A stretch of DNA of 14,266 bases from Streptomyces sp. MMG1121 (lineage in GTDB: Bacteria > Actinomycetota > Actinomycetes > Streptomycetales > Streptomycetaceae). Position numbers and translations under genes: made by a program. Positions 8,881-14,266 of the stretch are shown piece after piece. Each line of letters opens with the position of its first letter. Position 1 is the stretch's first letter. Location of the stretch: assembly GCF_001280015.1 (NCBI RefSeq), contig NZ_LGDV01000255.1:1-14266 (forward strand), given 5' to 3'. The notes under the pieces were generated by a model, which was not told the DNA's origin, did not search any database, and saw only the letters and a program-made list of their open reading frames with translations.

Positions 8881-10148
8881 AGCTGGGCGGCGGCGGAGAA
8901 CAGTCGCAGCCGCAGGCGGCGGGGCTCCCAGAGCCTCGGCTTGCCGGTCAGGGCGAGCATCGGCAGCCAGGCCAGAAGGTCGAGGGCGAGCTGGACGATC
9001 TCCAGCCAGATCTGGTTCTGCGCGGTGTCGTGCAGGGGCAGGTTGCGCAGGCCAGTGGCGCGCGCATTGCGGATACGGTCCTCGGCCCGCGCGCGCTGGC
9101 GATGCCGCAGTTCCAGGGTGGCGATCGGGACGTCGGTGGTGTTGGTGGCAAACGCGGTGAGCCGCAGTCCGTCGGCGTCGGTGAACCGCAACTGGGCGCC
9201 GGGGTGCGGCCGTTCCTTGCGGACAATCAGCCGCATCCCTTTCGGCCAGCCTTTCAGGACGTCGCCGTCGAGCTCGGCGGTCCAGGCGCCGTCGCGAAGC
9301 TCGCTGCCGGGCTCGACGGCCGGCGTCCAGGCGGAGGCGGGGGCCTTCAGGACGGCCTGGTGAATGGCGTCGGTGATGGTCATCCCGACCGAGTAGGACA
9401 GCCACCGGCCCTGCTTCGAGAGCCAGGCGACGAACTCGTGGGTGCCGCCCGCGGAGTCCGTACGAATCAGGGTGGACCGGCCGCGCCGGTGACGTTTCGG
9501 GAGCTGGGCCAGGGCGAGTTGGGTGGTGGTGATGTGGTCGGCAGCGGTGTTGCTGCCTGCGTTCCCGGGCCGTAGCAGGGCTGCCACCGGCTCCCCGGTG
9601 CCGCCGCGTCCGTGGTCGACGAAGCCCATGAGCGGATGATGTCCGTAGGACTTCTTCCAGGTCGCGGCCGCGTCCTGCTTGTCGGAGTGGGCCAGGACCA
9701 GCACCCCGTCCAGGTCAACGATCACCTGGCCGCCCGCGTCCGGCGATGATGCGCCGGCCAGCTTCCAGACCCGCTCGCGCACTTCGGCCCGTGCCGTCCT
9801 GATCGCCTCAAGCGCCTTCGGCCCAGCCGAGGCGAGGGCATCGACGAGGCGGGAGACCGTCGGGTCTGAGGCCACCGGCCCGAACACGGCCGGCTCGGCC
9901 CGCAGCATGCCCACGTCCGCCAGGCAGTCCCCGCCCAGCGCGACCGCCAGGGCCACATCCAGCAGGATCTTGCCCGGGTCGTGCACCGTCCGCGGCTTGC
10001 GCCACGGCGCCAGTGCCGCCGATATCGCTTGATCCAAGCCGGTCTTGCGGACGGTCTTCGCCAGCAGCACGCCGCCCGCCTGGCTGACCACTCCCCGCCC
10101 GCCGCCCTCGACGCGGACACGCGGATAGAGCCCGATACGCTTCTTCAC
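8817..10148 (-). CDS. IS1380-family transposase, C-terminus replaced by readthrough
   Basis: The reading frame encodes 443 residues from GTG 10148 (MKKRIGLYPRVRVEGGGRG). It has the features of IS1380 DDE transposases: VIVDLDGVLVLAHSDKQ (Asp145/Asp147), LIRTDSAGGTHEFVAWL (Asp231), the RAEDRIRNARATGLRNLP segment (Glu356), then NQIWLEIVQLALDLLAWLP and KPRLWEPRRLRLRLFSAAAQL. After residue 423 the sequence (ACAPRSARWPSGHVPPDGAT) is antisense to the broken flanking gene and bears no family resemblance. Family members normally continue for roughly 40 more residues. The catalytic triad is present, but loss of the C-terminus and IS end makes activity doubtful. Upstream of the GTG lies a strong structured leader instead of a normally spaced ribosome binding site. 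Confidence 0.85.
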   Translation of the reverse strand: MKKRIGLYPRVRVEGGGRGVVSQAGGVLLAKTVRKTGLDQAISAALAPWRKPRTVHDPGKILLDVALAVALGGDCLADVGMLRAEPAVFGPVASDPTVSRLVDALASAGPKALEAIRTARAEVRERVWKLAGASSPDAGGQVIVDLDGVLVLAHSDKQDAAATWKKSYGHHPLMGFVDHGRGGTGEPVAALLRPGNAGSNTAADHITTTQLALAQLPKRHRRGRSTLIRTDSAGGTHEFVAWLSKQGRWLSYSVGMTITDAIHQAVLKAPASAWTPAVEPGSELRDGAWTAELDGDVLKGWPKGMRLIVRKERPHPGAQLRFTDADGLRLTAFATNTTDVPIATLELRHRQRARAEDRIRNARATGLRNLPLHDTAQNQIWLEIVQLALDLLAWLPMLALTGKPRLWEPRRLRLRLFSAAAQLACAPRSARWPSGHVPPDGAT

Positions 10149-10275
10149 CTGGGAAGTGCTTCTTTCCTCGCAACCGACAGGACCTTCGACAAGCCCTATC
10201 GTTGCAGGTCAGGAGCACTTCTCTCGTTTTTGATCACACCTCGGACGCCAGCCCACATGAACGCGCGAGGCTAGG
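8881..10275 (-). mobile_element. IS1380-family insertion sequence lacking its transposase 3' end
   Basis: The right boundary near 10275 is set by where similarity to the second copy at 13388-13660 stops (after GCGCGAGGYTAGG). The left boundary near 8880 is where the transposase stops looking like its family. The expected last 35-40 codons and the inverted repeat beyond them are missing, so the copy is probably immobile. No target duplication could be found. Confidence 0.7.
10151..10223 (-). promoter_or_regulatory. Two-stem leader structure of the IS1380 transposase
   Basis: In the minus-strand transcript an outer 10-base arm (from 10223-10214) pairs with AGCACTTCCC (10160-10151), with one C-T mismatch-type wobble. 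The arm ends two bases before the GTG start. An inner stem joins 10205-10193 with 10183-10170 through 13 pairs with G-U wobbles and one bulge. The only Shine-Dalgarno-like run, AGGAAAGA (10168-10161), lies between the stems. The second IS1380 copy at 13537-13609 keeps the same fold through paired changes. A role in repressing translation, especially from outside transcripts, is inferred. Confidence 0.6.
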
Positions 10276-10496
10276 CGGAGCAGCCGAGCCGGTCCAACAT
10301 CGGGAAGCCAGCGCTAGCCGCCCGGCCGCAATTTAGGCGTCACTGGCATCGGAATTGTTTGGATCACTCCAGCCCTGGCGGGAACCACGCGGCTCGCTGG
10401 AGTTCTTGGATCGAGACTATGCCATCTCGTCCCAGACGGGGAGCCGATCCCGCATAAGCCGTTGCCGGCCACGGCCTGGCGCGCCCTTTCCTGTAC
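10276..10496. other. Region between IS1380 element and the secreted-protein gene
   Basis: No gene could be supported. An inverted repeat ACTCCAGC (10366-10373) / GCTGGAGT (10396-10403) with a 22-base loop lies about 95 bases downstream of the minus-strand secreted-protein gene and might form its terminator. It lacks a T tract. TTGGATC occurs directly next to both arms. Confidence 0.35.
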
Positions 10497-10970
10497 TCAG
10501 ATGAACAGGGCGGTTGTAAGCCCGGTGCTGTTGACGGCACCGGCCGCGCCCACACGGACGAGCACGCTTCCTACGCCGGGAGCGAAGAAGGGATACTGTG
10601 CATTGTTCTCCGAGCGGGCGGACACGGAGAGAAGCTGCGGCAGCCCGGTGCCATTGCAGACCAAGGTCGATTGGATGGTCGCAAAGTGGAGCCCGCCGCC
10701 CTCCTTGATGTACGTGAACACCCCGAGGGTGACGCCTCCTTGGCTGGCGGGGCAGGTGACCTCCGCGGTGGCCGTGGCGACACCGTTGACGACGGTGATG
10801 AGGGGCACGGCTTCCACGCTGCCGGCCCACGTGGGGGCAGCCTGGGCTGGAGGCGCGCACAGAACCGTCCCGGCCAAGCAGACCGCCGCCAAGGACGCGG
10901 CTGTGAAACGCGCGCGAGCGGTCAACATCGACCTTTTCAGGGCACGGACAGCTTTCCTCTGGACCTTCAC
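10497..10970 (-). CDS. Small secreted protein of unknown function
   Basis: The 157-residue protein has a textbook Sec signal peptide: a basic N-region (MKVQRKAVRALKRSMLTARAR), a hydrophobic core (AASLAAVCLAGTVLCA) and an AQA cleavage site after residue 44. This leaves a mature protein of about 113 residues with two cysteines (73 and 105) that could form a disulfide. The mature part is rich in valine, threonine, serine and glycine in alternating patterns that suggest a beta-sandwich. I do not recognise a family; an Ig-like or small extracellular binding fold is only an impression. The GTG start is well supported by AAGGAGG at 10976-10982, five bases away. The gene stands alone between IS elements, so it may be cargo or a leftover of the pre-insertion locus. 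Confidence 0.75.
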   Translation of the reverse strand: MKVQRKAVRALKRSMLTARARFTAASLAAVCLAGTVLCAPPAQAAPTWAGSVEAVPLITVVNGVATATAEVTCPASQGGVTLGVFTYIKEGGGLHFATIQSTLVCNGTGLPQLLSVSARSENNAQYPFFAPGVGSVLVRVGAAGAVNSTGLTTALFI

Positions 10971-10975
10971 GGGTT

Positions 10976-10982
10976 CCTCCTT
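10976..10982 (-). promoter_or_regulatory. AAGGAGG ribosome binding site of the secreted-protein gene
   Basis: Reading the minus strand, AAGGAGG is followed by five bases and GTG. It is nearly a perfect anti-16S match and fixes the start at 10970 over the internal ATG at 10928. Confidence 0.85.
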
Positions 10983-11099
10983 GAACGCCAGCGTGCTTCA
11001 CGAGGGCACGGCAAAATAGCGGGGTCAGGTCCGCGTGAGTCGTGCATAGACAGCCCCCCGATGATCTCGATTTTGACACTATGCGATGAGTCAGGCTGG

Positions 11100-11404
11100 C
11101 CGGGCGGAGCCGTCGGTTTTTGACCCGATCGGGTGTACGCGGAACCGGGGCTTAGAAACAGGTACTCAGCTTGTCCTACCTTCCAAGCGTGGGTCTGAGT
11201 TGGTCATTCGTAAGATCAGCGGGCCCAGGGGTTCTGGGTATGGCTGTGAGCTTGTCGCCGTTGGATGGCTCAAAGAACTTGGCCGCCCGGAGCCCCGCGA
11301 CGACTCGACCGCTAATTGGGATACGCGACTCGATCGCTGTGTAGGACAACGTCGGCGAGGTCGTCTGCGGGTTCGATGATGACGACGAGCTGGCGGAGGT
11401 GACC
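11100..11404 (+). ncRNA. IS110 leader, possible bridge-RNA region
   Basis: These 300 bases hold no gene. In IS110-group elements the left non-coding end encodes a bridge RNA that guides donor and target choice. Seen here: a 12-base perfect palindrome ACCCGATCGGGT (11123-11134), a composite hairpin built from CAGC...GCTG and CCCAG-CTGGG (around 11218-11245), and a near-perfect direct repeat CGACTCGAYCGCT (11301-11313 and 11326-11338). Location and structure fit; the RNA limits and its guide loops are not determined. Confidence 0.4.
11395..11399 (+). promoter_or_regulatory. GGAGG ribosome binding site deciding the IS110 transposase start
   Basis: GGAGG overlaps the first possible GTG (11399), which cannot then be used, and sits five bases before the second GTG (11405). 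This favours 11405 and the N-terminus MPQIWAGVDIGKEHH. Confidence 0.7.
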
Positions 11405-12366
11405 GTGCCCCAGATCTGGGCCGGAGTGGACATCGGCAAGGAACACCACCACTGCGTAGTGGTTAACGAGCGGGGCGAACGCCTCCTTTCACGCCGAGTC
11501 TTCAACGACGAATCGGCCCTGCTGGAGCTGATCGCAGACGTACTCGCGCTCTCCGAGGACGCCCTGTGGGCGGTGGACATAAACCACGGTGGCGCCGCCC
11601 TGCTCATCGGCCTCCTCCTCAGCCACAACCAGCCGATGGTCTACATCACTGGCCTGGCCGTGCACCAGGCGTCGGCGGCCTACCGCGGTCAGGGCAAGAC
11701 AGACGAGAAGGACGCGTTCGTCATCGCTGATCAGGCACGCATGCGCCAGGACCTTGGTCCCTTGCGGCCTGGTGACGAGATAGCCGTCGACCTGCGCACC
11801 CTGACCGCCCGCCGCCTCGATCTGGTCAACGACCGGACCCGTCAGACCAACCGGCTGCGGGCTCAACTGCTGAAGTTTTTCCCAGCGTTGGAGCGCGTGC
11901 TGAACCTGAGCAAAAAGGGTCCAGTCGTCCTGCTGAGCGGCTACCAAGTGCCGGCCGCGATCCGTCGCAGCGGGGCCAGGCGGATCGGAACCTGGCTGAA
12001 GAACCGCAAGGTGAAGAACGCCGTCGCGCTCGCCGAGACAGCTGTTGAGGCGGCCAGGGCCCAGCACGCCGCGCTGCCGGGAGAGAGCCTCGCGGCCGCC
12101 ATGGTTGCCCGCATCGCTAAGGGCGTGCTGGCCCTCGACGAGGAGATTGCCGAACTCGACGCGCTCATCGGGGCCCGGTTCAACGACCACCGACATGCAA
12201 CGGTGATCCGGAGTCTGCCCGGCATGGGCACCCTCCTCGGCGCCGAGTTCATCGCCGCCACCGGTGGCGATCTGGAGGCTTTCGGCACGGCCGACCGACT
12301 GGCGTCCTTCGCCGGCCTCTCACCCGTGCCGCGGGACTCCGGCCGCGTCAGCGGCAACATGCGCCG

Positions 12367-12375
12367 CCCGCGCCG
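12367..12375. repeat. Left copy of 9-base target duplication
   Basis: CCCGCGCCG, identical to 12581-12589 on the other side of the inserted element. One copy encodes the native PRR of the transposase. Confidence 0.8.
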
Positions 12376-12580
12376 ATGGTGTCCCTTCTCGTGGTGTAGC
12401 CGATCAAGGTGGCGGAATCCCCAGGTCACGGATCGAATCGCCCTCCCTGGAGGCGCTGTTGGAGCTCACCGAGCCGATACCAGCGGCGATCGCCAGGAAG
12501 CCCGCAGTGGCAGGCACCGGACGGCTCCGAAGCGGAGCCGACAGACCGTGATCGGCTACACCACCACGAGAGACACGGCC
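12376..12580. mobile_element. MITE-like 205-base element inside the IS110 transposase gene
   Basis: It is flanked by a perfect 9-base direct repeat CCCGCGCCG (12367-12375 and 12581-12589), consistent with a target duplication. Removing the element and one repeat restores the expected transposase sequence GNMRRPRRYHRG. Terminal inverted repeats share GTGTC (12379-12383 / 12572-12576), then 7 unmatched bases, then a perfect 16-base core GTGGTGTAGCCGATCA (12391-12406 / 12549-12564). It is too short to encode a transposase. An internal 8-base hairpin CGGCTCCG-AAG-CGGAGCCG lies at 12522-12540. The parent transposon is not identified. Confidence 0.8.
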
Positions 12581-12589
12581 CCCGCGCCG
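12581..12589. repeat. Right copy of 9-base target duplication
   Basis: CCCGCGCCG, identical to 12367-12375. Native transposase codons continue from it as RRYHRGLLR. Confidence 0.8.
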
Positions 12590-12804
12590 CTACCACCGCG
12601 GCCTGCTCCGCGCCTTCTACCTCTCCGCGATGGCCAGCCTGAGAACCTGCTCCGCCTCCCAGGCTTACTACGGGCGCAAGCGGAACGAGGGAAGGGGCAC
12701 AAGCAGGCCCTGCTCGCTCTGGCCCGCCGACGAGCCAACGTCTTGTGGGCAATGCTCCGCGACGGAGAGTGTTACGAGGCCCTACCAACCGTCACGGCAG
12801 CGGC

Positions 12805-12833
12805 TTGACATCGTCATTGGGAAGTTCTTTATG
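12805..12833 (+). promoter_or_regulatory. -35-like TTGACA overlapping the IS110 stop codon
   Basis: TTGACA (12805-12810) contains the transposase TGA stop. A weak -10-like TTTATG lies 17 bases downstream (12828-12833). Some IS110 elements carry a -35 in the right end that pairs with a -10 in the left end when the element is circular. That function is inferred from position only. Confidence 0.35.
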
Positions 12834-13391
12834 GTCTGGCCTGGTCGCGTTCGGTGATCGTCTCGGGTCGTTTCGCGGTTTTGCCCACGTCGTAGCGGGT
12901 GGCAGGCCGCCGGTTCTTGGAACCGAGTGGTCCGCCGGGGTCTGGCCGGGTGGGTTTCGGCGCACGGGCGGGACAGCTCAGGGCGGGGCAGAGGTTTCTG
13001 AACCCGCGGCGGACCCAGGCCGGGGTGAGCCGGCCGGGCTGCGCGGCCTTCTCCCAGGGGCGGCGGAAGTCCTCGGCGAGGGGGCGGGTTAGCCAGAGTT
13101 GGGTGTGGGCGGTGATGACCAGCAACGTCCAGCGGTCCGCCGCTTCAGGCTACGGACCTTCGGCCGGGTCCAGCCGAGCGTCTGCTTGATCATGCGGATA
13201 GTGTGTTCAAGATCGAAGCGGCGCAGGAACGCCTGCCAGCGCAGATCGACGTCCGGGCCGGTCATCCCGGTCTTCGAGGACCACCGTCTGCCCGGCAGCG
13301 GGTCTCCGTCGCCGGGCAGACGGTCGACTTGGAGGCGGATCAACGTCCCCTCAAGGCTCGGGAGTTCACCGTCATGCCCGATCCAGGCCAC
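12829..13391 (-). pseudogene. C-terminal remnant of a DDE transposase, frameshifted
   Basis: The minus strand from 13391 reads GELPSLEGTLIRLQVDRLPGDGDPLPG, DVDLRWQAFLRRFDLEHTIRMIKQTLGWTRPKVR, then after a one-base loss near 13150 continues in the next frame as PEAADRWTLLVITAHTQLWLTRPLAEDFRRPWEKAAQPGRLTPAWVRRGFRN and ends with SKNRRPATRYDVGKTAKRPE. This matches the C-terminal half of a large Streptomyces transposase family often annotated as NF041680 or IS701/IS4-like. The Glu in FDLEHT is a probable catalytic residue. The N-terminal half is gone: the remnant is fused at 13385-13391 to the broken IS1380 copy. The frameshift and truncation make it non-functional. Confidence 0.75.
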
Positions 13392-13660
13392 GGTGCCAGT
13401 GCCGCCGATATCACGGTGTCCAAGCCCGACTTGCGGACGGTTTCGACCAACAGCACCGACCCGGCCTGCGAGACCACCCCGCGACCGCCGCCCTCGACAC
13501 GGACATGCGAGTGCGACCCGCTACGCTTCTTCACCTGGAGAGTGCTTCTTTCCTTGCAGCTGACAGGACCCTCGACAAGTCCAATCGTTGCAGGTCAGCA
13601 GCACTCTCCATTTATTGATCAACACTCAGACAGGCCCACTCGTGAAAGCGCGAGGTTAGG
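13388..13660 (-). pseudogene. 5' fragment of a second IS1380 copy (leader plus 49 codons)
   Basis: From GTG 13534 the minus strand reads MKKRSGSHSHVRVEGGGRGVVSQAG and on to VISAALAPW, matching the first 49 residues of the transposase starting at 10148, with about 11 substitutions. The match then stops abruptly and the sequence passes into another transposase remnant. The leader up to 13660 is also shared with 10149-10275, ending at GCGCGAGGYTAGG, which probably marks the IS end. The two copies lie in the same orientation, about 3.4 kb apart. Divergence between them suggests separate insertions rather than a recent duplication. Confidence 0.75.
13537..13609 (-). promoter_or_regulatory. Two-stem leader structure of the second IS1380 copy
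   Basis: The outer arms GGAGAGTGCT (13537-13546) and AGCACTCTCC (13600-13609) are perfectly complementary over 10 bases. They differ from the arms of the first copy in a way that keeps pairing. The inner stem is more degenerate here. Confidence 0.6.
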
Positions 13661-13687
13661 GCCCCGCCCCATACTGGTCAGGGCCCT
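13658..13687. repeat. 7-base inverted repeat at the IS1380 end
   Basis: AGGGCCC (13658-13664) and GGGCCCT (13681-13687) are separated by 16 bases. It could be a short hairpin at the outer end of the IS remnant; no function is shown. Confidence 0.35.
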
Positions 13688-13794
13688 TGTGCGTCTGGGG
13701 GAGTGTCCGCTTCTACGTGGGATCTCCTCGGAGTTGTTCTCGGGGGATTGTGATCCGCAGCCAGCTGCCTACCCGAACGGTCCTCGGCTGGCAC

Positions 13795-14055
13795 ATGACG
13801 GCAAAACCTGCGCGCAACATCTCTATACGGGGCGTGTCAGCACCGACGACTCCTTCTGGATCCGACGCCCAGCAGCGCATGCCCCAGCCTCCATCTCAAC
13901 CGTACTCAAGTGCGGACAACCTTCAGAAGATCCACGTGGCCCTCCCCGACAAGCCACCCGAAGTGACGGAGTCCGTCGCAGCCGCCCTCCTGCAGCTCCT
14001 TCGCACCATGACCACCGCTCCGGGCCGGCAGCACCCCGATCCCGACGGCCCCTAG
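13795..14055 (+). CDS. Small hypothetical protein upstream of a serine recombinase
   Basis: From ATG 13795 it encodes 86 residues. The N-terminal half is proline- and serine-rich and probably disordered. The C-terminal part, NLQKIHVALPDKPPEVTESVAAALLQLLRTM, looks structured: a short strand-like piece followed by a helix. Small ORFs with a KI-V-LP-PP-T-ALL-LL pattern occur just before serine recombinase genes in actinomycetes, and the next gene here begins 111 bases downstream. The start is uncertain: an in-frame GTG at 13750 and an ATG at 13879 are also possible, and none has a good ribosome binding site. I cannot assign a function; a partner or regulator of the recombinase is a guess from position. 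Confidence 0.5.
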   Translation: MTAKPARNISIRGVSAPTTPSGSDAQQRMPQPPSQPYSSADNLQKIHVALPDKPPEVTESVAAALLQLLRTMTTAPGRQHPDPDGP

Positions 14056-14166
14056 CCGAGTGGGGATGGGCACAGCTGGCTCTCCTCGCCCAATCGAGGT
14101 ACGACAGACCGCCACATAACACCCGCACCACGCTGCACACCACAACCGCTGGGGGTCTGACCACAC
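14056..14166. other. Spacer before the recombinase gene
   Basis: No gene or clear promoter is seen. A GGGGG run at 14152-14156 is the only candidate ribosome binding site for the gene starting at 14167, and its spacing of about 10 bases is long. Confidence 0.3.
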
Positions 14167-14266
14167 ATGATCCGCTTCGCCTTCGCCGGACGCTGTTCCA
14201 CCGAAGACCTCCAAGACCCCGAGGCCTCCAGAAACTGGCAGCTCACCCGCGCCCGCGCCCTGATCG
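14167..14266 (+). CDS. Serine recombinase, N-terminal part only
   Basis: The 33 visible codons read MIRFAFAGRCSTEDLQDPEASRNWQLTRARALI and run off the window. The pattern FxGRxSTEDxQDPEASRxWQL is the start of the resolvase/invertase catalytic domain of large actinomycete serine recombinases. Ser11 is in the position of the catalytic nucleophile. These proteins integrate or excise mobile elements, or act in site-specific rearrangement. The usual residue before the serine is Val; here it is Cys, and the Tyr seen in the more common YGR is Ala. No attachment site could be recognised. The full length and the downstream DNA-binding parts are not visible. Confidence 0.8.
   Translation, partial: MIRFAFAGRCSTEDLQDPEASRNWQLTRARALI

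Larger units (their letters stand above)
11405..12808 (+). pseudogene. IS110-family transposase interrupted by a MITE-like insertion
   Basis: The N-terminal RuvC-like DEDD domain is clear: VDIGKEHHH (Asp near residue 9 from the chosen start), AVDINHGGAALL (Asp in the usual acidic position) and GKTDEKDAFVIADQAR (two Asp). The C-terminal Tnp20-type region starts normally with IRSLPGMGTLLGAEFIAATGG and SFAGLSPVPRDSGRVSGNMRRPRR. At that point a 205-base element plus 9-base duplication is inserted. Native coding resumes at 12587 as RRYHRGLLRAFYLSAMASLRTCSASQAYY in another frame, then returns to the original frame at KGHKQALLALARRRANVLWAMLRDGECYE through a one-base loss near 12691. The 467-residue frame stays open, but about 110 residues around the conserved catalytic serine region are nonsense, so the protein should be inactive. 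Confidence 0.8.
11090..12835 (+). mobile_element. IS110-family insertion sequence, approximate limits
   Basis: A single transposase gene with a roughly 300-base untranslated leader and a very short 3' tail is the layout of IS110-group elements. These lack long terminal inverted repeats, so the exact ends cannot be read by eye. The right end must lie close to 12830, where the minus-strand transposase remnant ends. The left end is set loosely between the secreted-protein leader and the structured leader. The element is itself interrupted by a MITE-like insertion. Confidence 0.55.

Noticed and set aside
8685..9575. 296-codon plus-strand frame opposite the IS1380 transposase
   Set aside because: Most of it is antisense to a clear transposase, and its glycine-rich sequence shows no family features.
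11073..11078. TTGACA as the -35 of a promoter for the IS110 gene
   Set aside because: No acceptable -10 lies 16-18 bases downstream, so it was not listed as a promoter.
10417..11079. 220-codon minus-strand frame overlapping the secreted-protein gene
   Set aside because: The overlapping frame has a signal peptide and a strong ribosome binding site; this one has neither.
8881..13660. Composite transposon made of two IS1380 copies
   Set aside because: Both copies are truncated at the same (3') side and diverged from each other, so a functional composite is unlikely.

Overview
The base composition (very GC-rich, strong G/C third-position bias), frequent GTG starts, GGAGG-type ribosome binding sites and the protein families all point to a Streptomyces or close actinomycete chromosome. 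It looks like accessory DNA: a small enzyme pair, a polymorphic-toxin locus, then about 5 kb of insertion-sequence wreckage ending at a site-specific recombinase. Nothing was searched; all family names come from reading motifs.

Region 1 (about 1-3309) holds two translationally coupled genes. The first encodes a B12-binding-type radical SAM enzyme with an intact CxxxCxxC cluster motif but an apparently shortened N-terminus. The second encodes a MurG-like GT28 glycosyltransferase. The 4-base GTGA overlap suggests a shared pathway, probably a specialised metabolite or modified cell-surface glycoconjugate; the product cannot be read from the sequence.

Region 2 (3529-8603) is a compact polymorphic-toxin operon. 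It has a WXG100-like small protein, a 1,422-residue RHS/YD-repeat protein with a predicted self-cleaving core and a roughly 100-residue C-terminal toxin tip resembling the 'polymorphic toxin type 24' group, and a 146-residue candidate immunity protein with a strong ribosome binding site. Overlaps and short gaps suggest co-transcription. Export through a type VII (ESX-like) route is likely but inferred.

Region 3 (8604-13660) is a mobile-element graveyard. An IS1380-family copy lacks the 3' end of its transposase and abuts the 5' piece of an unidentified gene. Next come an orphan secreted protein on the minus strand and an IS110-family element whose transposase is interrupted by a 205-base MITE-like element with a 9-base target duplication. 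Then follow a frameshifted DDE-transposase remnant and a 5' fragment of a second IS1380 copy. The two IS1380 leaders preserve a two-stem structure through paired base changes, the most informative structural signal in the window. The leader of the IS110 gene lies where bridge RNAs are encoded in IS110-group elements.

Region 4 (13661-14266) has a small conserved-looking ORF followed by the start of a serine recombinase, which runs off the window. No rRNA, tRNA or CRISPR array was seen. The strongest leads for something new are the IS1380 leader structure, the IS110 leader and its MITE, the toxin-immunity pair, and the radical SAM/MurG-like couple.
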